Shown in pieces: positions 7,985 to 17,697 of a stretch of DNA of 64,000 bases. The notes below the pieces were generated by a model. It was not told the DNA's origin, ran no database searches, and saw only the letters and a list, made by a program, of their open reading frames with translations. Source of the DNA: Bacteroidota bacterium. GTDB lineage: Bacteria; Bacteroidota; Bacteroidia; Bacteroidales; JACABE01. The DNA lies in assembly GCA_026391675.1 (NCBI GenBank), contig JAPLDQ010000035.1:62001-126000 (forward strand). Reading direction: 5' to 3'. Made by a program: the position numbers and the translations under genes. How positions within the stretch are numbered: the first letter of the stretch is position 1; each line of letters starts with the position of its first letter.

Positions 7985-8033
7985 TTCTAACTTCTAATTT
8001 CTGCCTTCTAATTTCTAATTTTCTCCTTTCTCC
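7985..8033. repeat. Phased 7-base degenerate array overlapping a stop codon
   Basis: Seven consecutive heptamers starting TTCT or TTTC: TTCTAAC, TTCTAAT, TTCTGCC, TTCTAAT, TTCTAAT, TTTCTCC, TTTCTCC. The stop codon and last codons of the endonuclease-like gene (stop at 8015-8017) lie inside the array. Confidence 0.8.
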
Positions 8034-9082
8034 AGATCCATATAAACCGGTAGATGGTCGCTGAAACCGCCGGTATATCTCGGACCGGTATAGGTTCTGA
8101 ATGTTTTCACACCCATATAGGTTTCGTCAGGCTGAAGTAAAAAATCTGCTTTGTAAATAAAAGCACGCATATTTTTTACATGCCAGCTTTTACTGTTTTT
8201 CACCAATGCAGTCGAAACTATCATCTGGTCAATGAGGCTCCATTGTTCGCGGAATTTATTGGTACCAATTTTTTCTTCAGCTTTCAGTTTACACATTAAA
8301 TTATATAAATCAGCGCCTGTCAGTTCATTGGTATCACATTTGGATTTCAGGTATTGCAATATGCTTTCATCCGTGGGTTCATCATTAAAATCGCCCATAA
8401 TTACAATGTTGGCATCAGGATTTACAGCTAAAATACTGTCCACTTTGGTCCATAAAAATCTTGCCACATAATTTCTTTTGGAAATCGTTATCATGGCTCC
8501 GCCAAATTTGGAAGGGAAATGGTTGACGAATAAATGCAAAGTATCTTTGCTTGCCGTAAGGCCCTTTACATATAAGACATCCCGGGTTCTGGCTGCCGTA
8601 TCAAAAGGGAAAATAATACGTAAAGGTTGATGAAAGACGGGTTTAAATTTATCGGGCCGATAGAGCATGGCCACATCAATTCCCCGTGGGTCGGGCGAAT
8701 CGTAATGTATGTATCTGTAATTGAATTTACGCAGCGGAGTACCTGCAGCCAGTTCGCTCACCACCCATTTGTTTTCCACCTCACAAACTCCAATGATTTC
8801 AGGTGGTTCCCATCCACCGATACTTGCAATTACCTTATAAATATGATTTAATTTGCAGTTGTACTTTTCCCTGCCCCAGTGTTTCATTCCGAAAGCTGTA
8901 AAATCATCATCATTGGCAATACTGTCGTTATGCGTATCATAGAAGTTTTCCAGATTATAAAACATGATGCGCAAACCATTACGGCCACGCACTTCTTCAT
9001 CAAAATCCTGTAACGGTTTATTTTCCTGTAGAAAAGCTGTTAATGGAAGGAATAAAAGGCAAAGGAAAAATATCTTTTTCAT
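8015..9082 (-). CDS. Secreted endonuclease/exonuclease/phosphatase family protein
   Basis: 355 residues with an N-terminal signal peptide (MKKIFFLCLLFLPLTAFLQ). The domain is of the EEP (DNase I-like) type: LRIMFYNLENFYDTHND at the start (catalytic Asn), GVCEVENKWV with the metal-binding Glu, FVNHFPSK (His), VIMGDFNDEP and FSDHLPVYMDL with the catalytic Asp-His pair at the end. All catalytic blocks are present, so it should be an active phosphodiesterase outside the cytoplasm, on nucleic acid, nucleotide or phospholipid. It stands alone between the sigma operon and uvrA. Its last codons are made of the heptamer array at 7985-8033. Confidence 0.88.
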   Translation of the reverse strand: MKKIFFLCLLFLPLTAFLQENKPLQDFDEEVRGRNGLRIMFYNLENFYDTHNDSIANDDDFTAFGMKHWGREKYNCKLNHIYKVIASIGGWEPPEIIGVCEVENKWVVSELAAGTPLRKFNYRYIHYDSPDPRGIDVAMLYRPDKFKPVFHQPLRIIFPFDTAARTRDVLYVKGLTASKDTLHLFVNHFPSKFGGAMITISKRNYVARFLWTKVDSILAVNPDANIVIMGDFNDEPTDESILQYLKSKCDTNELTGADLYNLMCKLKAEEKIGTNKFREQWSLIDQMIVSTALVKNSKSWHVKNMRAFIYKADFLLQPDETYMGVKTFRTYTGPRYTGGFSDHLPVYMDLEKGEN

Positions 9083-9175
9083 AGTCTCCTGAGTTAATAA
9101 TGAGTTAGTTTTAGCAGTTTTAGACTACGAAGTTAAATAAAATAAATTGAATCTGAGATTTCCGGATAAAAAATA

Positions 9176-12001
9176 TTACAGTACTTCTTTCAGGTATTCA
9201 GCTGTATAACCGATATTTTGTTTGCAGATTTCTTCGGGTGTACCTTCAGCTATGATAATGCCGCCTTTCTGTCCGCCTTCGGGACCAATATCAATAATGT
9301 GGTCAGCTACTTTTATTACATCCAGATTATGTTCAATTACCAAAACGGTATTGCCTTTTTCAACCAGTTTATTCAGCACTTCAAGCAATACGCGTATGTC
9401 CTCAAAATGAAGGCCGGTAGTTGGTTCATCAAGTATATAAAGGGTTTTTCCTGTATCTTTCTTTGATAATTCGGTAGCCAGTTTGATACGCTGTGCCTCG
9501 CCACCCGAAAGTGTGGTGGATTGCTGTCCCAGCGTGATATAGCCAAGACCAACATCTCTTAATGTTTTAATCTTTATAAGTATGGAAGGGATATTTTCAA
9601 AAAACTCGACGGCCTGGTCAATATCCATATTCAATACATCATTGATGGATTTACCCTTGAATCTGATTTCAAGTGTTTCGCGGTTATAACGTTTACCACC
9701 ACAACTTTCGCAGGGGACGTAAACATCAGGCAGAAAATTCATTTCTATGGTACGCAAACCGGCACCACCACAGGTTTCACATCTTCCGCCCTTTACATTA
9801 AACGAAAAACGTCCTGGAAGGTAGCCCCTGATTTTAGCATCTGGCAAGGCTGCAAACAATTTACGGATTTCATCAAAAACACCTACATAGGTAGCAGGAT
9901 TGGAACGCGGTGTTCTTCCAATGGGCGACTGGTCAATCTCTATGACTTTGTCAATATGCTTAATGCCTTCAAATCCTTTATAGGACAAAGGATGTTTGTC
10001 AGAACGGTAGAAATGCCTGCTTAATATCGGATGCAAAGTTTCATTTATCAGACTGGACTTACCGCTTCCCGAGACACCGGTTACACAAATGAAGATACCC
10101 AAAGGTAATTTAAGATTAACATTCTTAAGATTGTTTCCTGTTGCCCCTTTTAAAACCAGAAATTCGCCATTTGGCTCACGGCGTTTGTGCGGAACTTTTA
10201 TTTCTTTTATCCCCTGCAAATAATCACAGGTAATGGTATGACAATGTTTCATCTCATCCGGCTTGCCTGCTGCAACTATTCTCCCGCCATGTATGCCTGC
10301 TCCCGGGCCGATATCTATAACATAATCGGCATTTAATATCATTTCTTTATCATGTTCAACCACAATAACCGAATTTCCGATATCACGCAAATCCTTCAGG
10401 GCTTTAATCAAACGCAGATTATCCCGCTGATGCAGACCTATGCTCGGTTCGTCCAGTATATAAAGCACACCTACCAGTTTTGAACCTATTTGTGTTGCCA
10501 GCCGGATGCGTTGTGATTCTCCGCCGGATAAACTCTTTGACGGACGGTTCAACGTAAGATAATCAATACCAACATCCAGTAAAAAACTAATGCGGGTTTG
10601 TATTTCCCTTACAATTTCATAAGCAATGCTTTGTTTCCGCTCATCCAGTTTATCATTGATGTTTTCAAACCATTCCCTGAGCACTATCATATCCATGTTG
10701 GAGAGTTCAGCAATGTTATTATCGCCAATCTTAAAATGCAGGGATTCCTTTTTTAAGCGGCTGCCGTGACATTCAGGACAAGGAATTTTATTCATAAAAT
10801 TACCGGCCCATTTTTTAATGCCCTGCGGAGCACTGTCTGTATTCTGATTGGATATAAAATTGATAACTCCTTCAAATGTGATAGCATAAGATGTGGTTAT
10901 TCCTAAATAATCGTTTTTTACCTTCAACACTTCATCCGAACCATATAAAATATTATTCATGGCTTCTTCAGGAATTTCTTCAATAGGAGCATCAAGACTG
11001 AACTTGTGTTTTTCGGCAATGGCTTCGAGTTGTTTGAATATCCAGCTGGTTTTATGGGCACCTATAGGTATTATCCCACCCTGATTGATAGATTTTTTCT
11101 TATCCGGAATGATTTTATTGAAATCCATTTCAGCTATTTCACCCAGTCCATTGCAATGCGGGCAGGCGCCATAAGGCGAATTGAAAGAAAATGAATTGGG
11201 TTCAGGCTCACTGTATGCAATACCGGTATGCGGGCACATCAATAGCCTGCTGTAATGGCGAACTTCGCTACCATCATTTTCAATCACCATCAGCATGCCT
11301 TTACCATGACGCAATGCCAGCTGAACCGCTTGTGTAATGCGCTGCGTAGCATCTTCATCAACTTTAATCCTGTCAATTACAACTTCAATATCATGGATTT
11401 TGTAACGGTCCAGCTGCATACCAAAGCTGATTTCCTTAATTTCACCATCAATGCGGACTTTCAGAAATCCCTGTTTGCGGATTTGTTCGAACAAATCACG
11501 GTAATGTCCTTTGCGGCCCTTTACCAAAGGGGCTAATATGCTGATTCCTTTATTGGAAAACCGTTCTTTTATAGCTTCAATAATCTGTGTTTCTGTATAG
11601 CGCACCATTTTTTCACCGCTAAGGTAAGAATAGGCATCAGCCACGCGGGCATACAACAAACGCAGAAAATCATAAATCTCAGTAATGGTACCTACTGTAG
11701 AACGAGGATTCTTGCCGGTAGTCTTTTGTTCGATGGAAATAACGGGACTTAAGCCGGTGATTTCATCCACATCAGGGCGTTCAAGATTGCCGATAAACTG
11801 ACGGGCGTAAGCCGAAAAAGTTTCCATGTAACGCCTCTGTCCTTCGGCATATATGGTATCAAAAGCCAGTGATGATTTACCGCTACCGCTCAAACCGGTA
11901 ATAACAACCAGTTTGTCGCGTGGAATGCTGACATCAATGTTCTTCAGGTTATGTGCTCTCGCACCGTATATTTCAAGCTTTTTTGCGTCGTTATCGGGCA
12001 T
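9176..12001 (-). CDS. uvrA: Excinuclease ABC subunit A
   Basis: 941 residues from ATG at 12001 (an upstream TTG at 12028 overlaps the -7 element). Two ABC modules: the first Walker [21 protein letters not shown] near residue 37 and the second [13 protein letters not shown] near 640. ABC signatures [13 protein letters not shown] and [13 protein letters not shown] are each followed by [12 protein letters not shown] or [12 protein letters not shown]. Zinc-finger pairs are present: CPHTG...[12 protein letters not shown] and CETCGGAG...CESCGG. Length matches typical UvrA. It recognises DNA lesions with UvrB in nucleotide excision repair. No uvrB or uvrC in the window. Promoter TACCTTTG at 12026-12033. 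Confidence 0.98.
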   Translation of the reverse strand: MPDNDAKKLEIYGARAHNLKNIDVSIPRDKLVVITGLSGSGKSSLAFDTIYAEGQRRYMETFSAYARQFIGNLERPDVDEITGLSPVISIEQKTTGKNPRSTVGTITEIYDFLRLLYARVADAYSYLSGEKMVRYTETQIIEAIKERFSNKGISILAPLVKGRKGHYRDLFEQIRKQGFLKVRIDGEIKEISFGMQLDRYKIHDIEVVIDRIKVDEDATQRITQAVQLALRHGKGMLMVIENDGSEVRHYSRLLMCPHTGIAYSEPEPNSFSFNSPYGACPHCNGLGEIAEMDFNKIIPDKKKSINQGGIIPIGAHKTSWIFKQLEAIAEKHKFSLDAPIEEIPEEAMNNILYGSDEVLKVKNDYLGITTSYAITFEGVINFISNQNTDSAPQGIKKWAGNFMNKIPCPECHGSRLKKESLHFKIGDNNIAELSNMDMIVLREWFENINDKLDERKQSIAYEIVREIQTRISFLLDVGIDYLTLNRPSKSLSGGESQRIRLATQIGSKLVGVLYILDEPSIGLHQRDNLRLIKALKDLRDIGNSVIVVEHDKEMILNADYVIDIGPGAGIHGGRIVAAGKPDEMKHCHTITCDYLQGIKEIKVPHKRREPNGEFLVLKGATGNNLKNVNLKLPLGIFICVTGVSGSGKSSLINETLHPILSRHFYRSDKHPLSYKGFEGIKHIDKVIEIDQSPIGRTPRSNPATYVGVFDEIRKLFAALPDAKIRGYLPGRFSFNVKGGRCETCGGAGLRTIEMNFLPDVYVPCESCGGKRYNRETLEIRFKGKSINDVLNMDIDQAVEFFENIPSILIKIKTLRDVGLGYITLGQQSTTLSGGEAQRIKLATELSKKDTGKTLYILDEPTTGLHFEDIRVLLEVLNKLVEKGNTVLVIEHNLDVIKVADHIIDIGPEGGQKGGIIIAEGTPEEICKQNIGYTAEYLKEVL

Positions 12002-12025
12002 CGGATGGTTTTTCAAAAACGGCTG

Positions 12026-12033
12026 CAAAGGTA
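12026..12033 (-). promoter_or_regulatory. -7 promoter element for uvrA
   Basis: Minus strand TACCTTTG (TAnnTTTG), 24 bases upstream of the uvrA ATG. No LexA-like palindrome is obvious next to it. Confidence 0.55.
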
Positions 12034-12043
12034 GTAAATATTT

Positions 12044-12075
12044 AGTGATTTTTGGATTTGACGGTTTGGTGATTT
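12044..12075. repeat. Phased 8-base degenerate array
   Basis: Octamers AGTGATTT, TTGGATTT, GACGGTTT, GGTGATTT in a row just upstream of the uvrA promoter. Confidence 0.5.
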
Positions 12076-12184
12076 GTTAAATTATGAATTTATAACATTC
12101 AGATGATGATGCTTAACTTATTAGAATAAAAATGTTAAATTTGACTTTTCAAAAATGCAATTATGCCTTGGTTTCAGTTATTTA

Positions 12185-12643
12185 TTAGTTGTTAAAAATT
12201 TCAATCGGATTGAATTTATGCTTTCTGTCTTTTACAATTAAAGTAGTTGATGGTGCTTTTGATTTGGAAGCAAAAACTATATCGTGACCAATACATAAGC
12301 CCATAACGATATTAAGTTCTGTTTTATTTTCTTCTAAATACTGAGCCTGACCAGCAGGATTGCACATTACACCTTTAACTTCTTCACCTAAATACTCATT
12401 TGCTGGTAATTTACCACATCTGCAATCAACGGTATAAACATCAAAATCTTCTGTTAGTATTTCTTTTAAATAATTCGTCTCTTTTTGTAAGGAGATACAA
12501 TTAGCAATTCCTATTCTTTTAAGCCCTGATAATTTAGCATAATTTCTGATTTCTACAATTCTATTTTCACCCATAGCCAGTGCATTTTCAGCTATTTTCA
12601 TAATTTCAATATCAGAATCATTATATAATGCTTTTTGTTCCAT
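12185..12643 (-). CDS. DUF1847 protein, short form
   Basis: 152 residues. Matches DUF1847 across EIRNYAKLSGLKRIGIANCISL, GVMCNPAGQAQYLEENKTELNIVMGLCIGHD and SKAPSTTLIVKDRKHKFNP. Conserved Cys are in ANC, DCRCG, MCNP and GLCIGHD. Many DUF1847 proteins carry an N-terminal cysteine cluster and are longer; that part appears to be missing here. The family is believed to bind metal but has no known reaction. It is the last gene of the nine-gene redox operon, 4 bases after the rhodanese-thioredoxin gene, so a role in sulfur or thiol chemistry is likely by context only. Confidence 0.82.
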   Translation of the reverse strand: MEQKALYNDSDIEIMKIAENALAMGENRIVEIRNYAKLSGLKRIGIANCISLQKETNYLKEILTEDFDVYTVDCRCGKLPANEYLGEEVKGVMCNPAGQAQYLEENKTELNIVMGLCIGHDIVFASKSKAPSTTLIVKDRKHKFNPIEIFNN

Positions 12644-12647
12644 ATTT

Positions 12648-13358
12648 TTAAAGATTTTCTTTTAATAGCTCTATTAACTGAGCTTTTGAGTGTGCTCCTG
12701 TTTTTTTGTATAAGACTTTAGTATTTTTAAGTATCATAATTGTAGGCACACTTTTAATTTTATAAGTTGCTGCTATTTCCTTGTTTTGCTCAACATCTAT
12801 CTTAATTACCTTCACTTTATCCCTCATTTCATCAGCAATTTCTTTCAAAACCGGAGCCATTACTTTGCATGGGCCACACCATTCGGCAAAAAAATCAACT
12901 AAAACCAATTTATCTTTATTTAGTAAGCTTTTGAACTGGGACTGACTCATTTCATCTTTTGCAGCAGTTGTGGAAGTTGTTTCGGGTAATGCAGCAGCAC
13001 GCCACTTCATCATTCCACCAGAAAGATCATAAATAACTTTAAAACCCTTTGATTGCATTAACTTAGCAGCATATGCGCTTCTGCTTCCACTTAAACAATA
13101 AACAAAAACAGCTTTATTCCTGTCCAGTTTATTTATAAGATTCGTGAAATTATTATCATTAATATTGATATTAATTGCATTCTTTATATGACTTTGATTA
13201 AACTCATTCGGAGTTCGGACATCAACAACCGGAGCTTTGGGCAGTTCATTCATCTTTTTCTGAAAATCAACCGGACTTAAATTCTGTGCATACGAATTTA
13301 ATCCAATGAATATCAATATAGATAACATGCTTAAGAAAATGGATTTACTATTTTTCAT
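12648..13358 (-). CDS. Exported rhodanese-thioredoxin fusion
   Basis: 236 residues: signal peptide (MKNSKSIFLSMLSILIFIGLNSYAQ), a rhodanese domain at about 35-125 and a thioredoxin domain at about 135-236. The rhodanese has VDVRTPNEFNQSHIKNAINI and the catalytic loop VYCLSGSRSA with its Cys. The thioredoxin has VDFFAEWCGPCKVMAPVL and the cis-Pro segment KSVPTIM. A rhodanese takes sulfane sulfur onto its Cys as a persulfide, and the fused thioredoxin can reduce it, releasing sulfide. An exported version would work on thiosulfate or polysulfide in the periplasm. It lies 26 bases downstream of the Fe-S membrane protein gene in the same operon. Confidence 0.92.
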   Translation of the reverse strand: MKNSKSIFLSMLSILIFIGLNSYAQNLSPVDFQKKMNELPKAPVVDVRTPNEFNQSHIKNAINININDNNFTNLINKLDRNKAVFVYCLSGSRSAYAAKLMQSKGFKVIYDLSGGMMKWRAAALPETTSTTAAKDEMSQSQFKSLLNKDKLVLVDFFAEWCGPCKVMAPVLKEIADEMRDKVKVIKIDVEQNKEIAATYKIKSVPTIMILKNTKVLYKKTGAHSKAQLIELLKENL

Positions 13359-13384
13359 TTTATTGTTTTTTATTATTTTATTAA

Positions 13385-13897
13385 TTAAACTTTATAGGTT
13401 AAACTACCGTTTGGACAAACGGCAACACATTCCAGGCATTTTGAACAAGTATAACTATCTCCCGGTTTTTCAGTTTTAGGTTTATACAAACTGTATTTTG
13501 CCGGTTCCATTGCAACTATATAACATTTCTTATCGCAGGCACCACAATTCAGGCAACTGTCGGTGTTGAGTTTTATTCTGAAAAATGAGAACTTATTCAA
13601 CCAACCGGAGACCCATGCTATTGGACATCCTAATTTATGATATTGATACATTTGCTTTATTTTTCCATCAGCATTCATACTCATAAGAATTTCCATAATC
13701 AATCCCATAGGGCACAACCAACGGCAAAAAACTTTACCAAAAATAAAACCAAGTAAAATGCCTGCAAGCACAATATACCAAAGCGAAATGTGATATTGAG
13801 AAATGGCAAAATATAGAGCAATTCCTGAAATTGCCAATATTGCAATTCTTTTATCAACAAGTAATTTTAAAATTTTATTTCCAGATTGAATTCTCAT
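13385..13897 (-). CDS. Membrane ferredoxin, NapH/NosR-like, two [4Fe-4S] sites
   Basis: 170 residues. Residues 14-34 and 36-55 are membrane spans. They are followed by the FCRWLCPMG motif typical of NapH/NosR/CcoG proteins. Two ferredoxin motifs follow: CLNCGACDKKCY (CxxCxxCxxxC with Tyr in place of the usual Pro) and CSKCLECVAVCP. The N-terminus MRIQSGNK is short and basic, so the loop and clusters are probably cytoplasmic. Related proteins pass electrons from quinol or ferredoxin to an exported reductase. In this operon it is a candidate electron donor to the thioredoxins, since no CcdA or DsbD homologue is present (inference). Confidence 0.9.
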   Translation of the reverse strand: MRIQSGNKILKLLVDKRIAILAISGIALYFAISQYHISLWYIVLAGILLGFIFGKVFCRWLCPMGLIMEILMSMNADGKIKQMYQYHKLGCPIAWVSGWLNKFSFFRIKLNTDSCLNCGACDKKCYIVAMEPAKYSLYKPKTEKPGDSYTCSKCLECVAVCPNGSLTYKV

Positions 13898-13905
13898 TAA
13901 GCTTG

Positions 13906-14715
13906 TTATTTGATAATTATTGTTTTTGTTGATGAAGTATGGGCTTTAAAATAGCCTAAAGCATTATTGCTAATATTAGAAACAGGGTTTGCTGGCGTAG
14001 CACTTGATTGGTTAATATTAAGATTAAGACCAAAAAAATAATTATATACAGCTTCATCTATGCATTGCATATCCACTTTTACAATATCATTTTTAGTCGC
14101 TTTAACTCTAAGCGGTCGGTTCGATACCAATCCGTTAAATCCGAAATCACTTTGAATAAAAATATCTTTTTGTATGGTATCGTTTCTGGTAACAACAAAC
14201 TGGAAAAAATTAGCAACATTAGCCGGATCTGTATATACAGGAGTCATTCTCACTATACTATTACTTCCTGTTCCGCCACCAAATGGGCCACCATGGCTGG
14301 TTCCGCTTGAGTTACTATCAATTAGTTGAATATATTCCAGATTAACAATCTGAGGTATTGTTGAACTTGCACTATAAGTTTCAGTGTTAATTTTAACATG
14401 CATAGTGTATGTTTGCCCTGATATACCTTTTAAACTATCATTGGTGTAAATTCCGGGTTTAGTTTCTGTCAAAGTATCTGTTTTATTGGTATTCAAATCG
14501 ATAATTGTAACAAATGCCCCGCTAACAGCTGGATTTGGAATAGTTTCGTCAAAATTTATAGTTTTTGTTATTTTAACACTACATTCTCCTGACAAATTAC
14601 TTAAGTTTCCTTCAATTACAATTCTAGGATTGCTTTTGTTAAGGTTAATTTCTATTTCCTTTTTACAAGAAATCAATAAAATTGCAGCTGATAATATTAT
14701 TATATATTTATTCAT
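13906..14715 (-). CDS. DUF4249 outer-membrane lipoprotein
   Basis: 269 residues with lipoprotein signal MNKYIIILSAAILLISC (Cys17). The mature part begins KKEIEINLNKSNPRIVIEGNLSNLSGECSVKITKTINFDE, the typical DUF4249 opening, with beta-rich domain patterns further on (GAFVTIIDLNTNKTDTLTE, GQTYTMHVKINTETYSASSTIP). DUF4249 genes are regularly found directly after TonB-dependent receptors in Bacteroidota, as here (gap 4 bases), and are thought to be their surface partners. The ligand is unknown. There is a GTSHGGPFGGGTGS insert around residue 140. Its presence inside a thioredoxin operon is unusual. Confidence 0.88.
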   Translation of the reverse strand: MNKYIIILSAAILLISCKKEIEINLNKSNPRIVIEGNLSNLSGECSVKITKTINFDETIPNPAVSGAFVTIIDLNTNKTDTLTETKPGIYTNDSLKGISGQTYTMHVKINTETYSASSTIPQIVNLEYIQLIDSNSSGTSHGGPFGGGTGSNSIVRMTPVYTDPANVANFFQFVVTRNDTIQKDIFIQSDFGFNGLVSNRPLRVKATKNDIVKVDMQCIDEAVYNYFFGLNLNINQSSATPANPVSNISNNALGYFKAHTSSTKTIIIK

Positions 14716-14719
14716 TTTG

Positions 14720-17011
14720 TTAAAATTTAAAATTCCACGAAATTGAAGGTACCCATCTGAACAATGTAGTTTGAACAGCTACTGTTTTATTAGGATCGCT
14801 TGCACTTTGTTCAAAATCTATAACATAAGCATTTTCCCAACCATAAGCATTATACAGACTAAATGATAATTCAGAATTAAAGTGCTTTCTTTCTTTAAAT
14901 TTATAGGTAAGACCCAAATCTAAGCGATGATAGTCAGGCATTCTGTATCCATTCCTGCTTGTATACAGCCAGGATGTTTGTCCGGCAATTTCATATTTTC
15001 CACTAGGGAAAGTAACTGCATTTCCTGTCTGATATACCCATATCGCAGAAACATTCAGTCGCTTACTAATATCATACATTACAACAATTGAAATATCATG
15101 GGTGCGGTCTTGTCTGGAAGGATACCATCCGTTATTATTAATTCCATCAATCTGTTTTTCAGTGCGCGATAATGTATATCCTATCCAACCGGTTAATTTT
15201 CCTTTATTTTTTTTCAGCAGGAACTCAACACCATAAGCTCTGCCTTTTCCGAACAATAACTGTGTTTCAATTACACGGTTACGTTCATCTGCAGCATCTT
15301 TATAGTCAACCTGATTTTGCATCCATTTGTAATAGGTTTCAACACTAAATTCAAATGTATTTTCTTTGAAATTATGGAAATAACCTAAAGAAACCTGATC
15401 GCCGATTTCGGGTTTTATGATATTTGTATTCATTACCCATTTATCTGTTGGACTTGTTGTAACAGAATTATTAATAAGATGTAAGTTTTGTGTATTGCGG
15501 CTGTATGCGATTTTAAGCGAATTACTATTTTCAATAATATAATTCATCGAAAGCCGGGGTTCAAGGTTGACATAGTTTTTTACTGGTGAACTTTGATTAA
15601 TCGTATCAATTATATTTTTTTGATTATCTAATACATAATAATTACTACCACCCAGTACCGTAAAATCAGACAATCTGAGGCCATAGCTTAATTTTATTTT
15701 TTCGGACAATTGCCTTTCATTTGAAATATATAAAGCGGATTCCAGTCCGTTCCTTATATCAGAAAGATTTTCAGTGCTTGTAGCATCTGTAATTTTCCCT
15801 GGTATAACTGTATGATAAATTACATTATAACCTATCCTCCATTCATTGTTATTATTAAAAAAATACTGAATTTCCTGTTTAACATTCCAGTCTCTTACCC
15901 TGGAAAGTATTGAAAATGGATTGGCATTATTTAACAGATTGATATTATAGTCATAATTGCTATAAATCAATGATGTATTTGAAAAAAGTTTATCATTAAA
16001 TAAATGATTATATCTGATAGTTGCTGTTGAATTACCCCAGTCTATTGCAAATCTGTTATTTAAAGACAAAACATCTCTGCCAAAATATCCGGAAACGAAT
16101 ATCTGGTCCTTATCAGAAAAACGATAATTGAATTTAGTATTTAAATCATAGAAATACAGTTGATTATCTTTAAATTGATCAGATAATTTAAGAAAAATAT
16201 CAGCATAAGTTCTTCTTCCTGAAATCAGAAAAGAAGATTTACCTTTTTGGATGGGACCTTCAACATTCAGTTTAGAAGAAATTAAACCTATGCTTCCATT
16301 GGCACCAAAACTCTGATTGTTTCCATCATTCATTTTTAAATCAACAACTGATGAAATCCGGCCCCCAAACTGAGCCGGTGCAGTTCCTTTGTAAAGTGTT
16401 ACCTCTTTTATAGCATCAGAATTAAATGTCGAAAAGAAACCCATTAAATGCGAGGCATTGTAAACAGGTGCATCATCCAACAAAATAAGATTTTGATCAA
16501 TACTACCTCCCCGAACGGTAAATCCGCTTTGTCCTTCACCTGCCGATTTTACACCGGGTAATAATTGCAAGGTTTTCAATATATCTTTTTCTCCAAAAAT
16601 TACAGGGAGTTTACTGATTGTAATAATATTCAGTTTCTCCATTCCCATTTGTGATTGCGTAATACGGCTATTATCTCTGGTTGATGATATTACGACTTCA
16701 TTAAGTTGGAGACTATTTCCTGTCATGATTACATTGAGCTTTTTGCTTTCAGTCAGGTCAACTTTAATAAGCTGCTCCTGATATCCAATATATGAAAATA
16801 GCAACTCATAACTTCCCTTAGCTAAAGTTAAAGAATAATAACCATAGGTATTGGCTGTAACACCAACCTGTTTGTTGGCTTTATTAACAACACTGGCTCC
16901 TATTAGCGTTTCTCCGTTTTTTTTATCTGTGATATACCCACTAATTGTATAAGATTGAGCAAAAAGAGAATAACTTAAGAAAAGTAAAAAAGTGGATAGT
17001 ATATATTTCAT
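14720..17011 (-). CDS. TonB-dependent receptor with CarboxypepD_reg-like domain
   Basis: 763 residues: signal peptide (ends YSLFAQS), carboxypeptidase-regulatory-like domain at 22-105 (ISGYITDKKNGETLIGASV), plug domain at about 120-230 with LLPGVKSAGEGQSGFTVRGGSIDQNLILLDDAPVYN, and a beta-barrel to the C-terminal WNFKF (aromatic end). No SusC-type signature is evident and its partner is DUF4249, not SusD. It takes up an unknown ligand across the outer membrane using TonB energy. It lies 2 bases after the DUF2892 gene stop in the redox operon. Possible ligands suggested by context are a metal or metallophore for Fe-S/heme proteins, or a sulfur compound; neither can be decided from sequence. 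Confidence 0.94.
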   Translation of the reverse strand: MKYILSTFLLFLSYSLFAQSYTISGYITDKKNGETLIGASVVNKANKQVGVTANTYGYYSLTLAKGSYELLFSYIGYQEQLIKVDLTESKKLNVIMTGNSLQLNEVVISSTRDNSRITQSQMGMEKLNIITISKLPVIFGEKDILKTLQLLPGVKSAGEGQSGFTVRGGSIDQNLILLDDAPVYNASHLMGFFSTFNSDAIKEVTLYKGTAPAQFGGRISSVVDLKMNDGNNQSFGANGSIGLISSKLNVEGPIQKGKSSFLISGRRTYADIFLKLSDQFKDNQLYFYDLNTKFNYRFSDKDQIFVSGYFGRDVLSLNNRFAIDWGNSTATIRYNHLFNDKLFSNTSLIYSNYDYNINLLNNANPFSILSRVRDWNVKQEIQYFFNNNNEWRIGYNVIYHTVIPGKITDATSTENLSDIRNGLESALYISNERQLSEKIKLSYGLRLSDFTVLGGSNYYVLDNQKNIIDTINQSSPVKNYVNLEPRLSMNYIIENSNSLKIAYSRNTQNLHLINNSVTTSPTDKWVMNTNIIKPEIGDQVSLGYFHNFKENTFEFSVETYYKWMQNQVDYKDAADERNRVIETQLLFGKGRAYGVEFLLKKNKGKLTGWIGYTLSRTEKQIDGINNNGWYPSRQDRTHDISIVVMYDISKRLNVSAIWVYQTGNAVTFPSGKYEIAGQTSWLYTSRNGYRMPDYHRLDLGLTYKFKERKHFNSELSFSLYNAYGWENAYVIDFEQSASDPNKTVAVQTTLFRWVPSISWNFKF

Positions 17012-17013
17012 TC

Positions 17014-17220
17014 TTAGCTTCTTTTTTTAATTGTTTTTATCCCTAAGGGCAAATATAATGGACAAAATCCCATTAGTGCTGTAAGTATAAAAACGGCAGA
17101 AATGATAAATAAAATAATTGCGAATGTTCCTGAAATTACATTCGTAAAATACAAAATTGCAACAACAACAGCTACCAATATCCTGATAATTCTGTCAATA
17201 TTTCCCATGTTTTTTTTCAT
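17014..17220 (-). CDS. DUF2892 (YgaP-like) inner-membrane protein
   Basis: 68 residues. MKKNMGNIDRIIRILVAVVVAILYFTNVISG, then a second span around GTFAIILFIISAVFILTALMGFCPLYLPLGI, then a basic end (KTIKKRS). The NIDRIIR start and the GFCPLYxxLGI motif are the DUF2892 signature. In some bacteria this domain is fused to a rhodanese (YgaP) and linked with sulfur export or persulfide handling. Here it is free, but a rhodanese-thioredoxin protein is encoded in the same operon, which keeps the association. The gap to the upstream thioredoxin gene is 20 bases. Confidence 0.9.
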   Translation of the reverse strand: MKKNMGNIDRIIRILVAVVVAILYFTNVISGTFAIILFIISAVFILTALMGFCPLYLPLGIKTIKKRS

Positions 17221-17240
17221 GATTTTTTTAATTTAATGAA

Positions 17241-17660
17241 TTAATTATTTTGATTTAATTGTTCCCACAAAAATTCTTTTTGCATTACACCTGTAAAACG
17301 GTCAATTTCTTTACCATCTTTAAAGAGAATCAAAGTTGGAATTGTTCGTATATCAAATTTAGTAGCAAGTATCTGACAATCATCTACATTCAATTTACCA
17401 ATTCGGGCTTCTTCATTGATTTTACCGGCAATATCATTTAAAATAGGGTCTTGTGTTTTACAAGGCATACACCATTCAGCCCAAAAATCAACCAATACAA
17501 TGCCTTTGTTGATTTCTTTCTGGAAATTAGTAACATTCAGATGTATGATTTTATCATTTTCAGTTTCAATGGGTGTATACTGCCTCTTATTATAGTTATA
17601 ATATAAGTAAATGAAAAAAATTACAAATCCTGAGCTTAGTAAAATTAGAGTTGTGTTCAT
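17241..17660 (-). CDS. Membrane-tethered thioredoxin
   Basis: 139 residues. Residues 4-22 form one membrane span (TLILLSSGFVIFFIYLYY), followed by a linker with NKRQY and a thioredoxin domain at 42-139 with VDFWAEWCMPCKTQDPIL (CMPC in place of CGPC) and the cis-Pro segment IRTIPTLILF. The positive charges just after the span favour a cytoplasmic thioredoxin domain, but with such a short N-terminus the orientation is uncertain. It lies between the thioredoxin reductase and DUF2892 genes, so it is the likely acceptor of the reductase or of the membrane Fe-S protein. Confidence 0.9.
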   Translation of the reverse strand: MNTTLILLSSGFVIFFIYLYYNYNKRQYTPIETENDKIIHLNVTNFQKEINKGIVLVDFWAEWCMPCKTQDPILNDIAGKINEEARIGKLNVDDCQILATKFDIRTIPTLILFKDGKEIDRFTGVMQKEFLWEQLNQNN

Positions 17661-17697
17661 CTTATTGATTTATAGGGTATTGATTAAATAAAATTTG

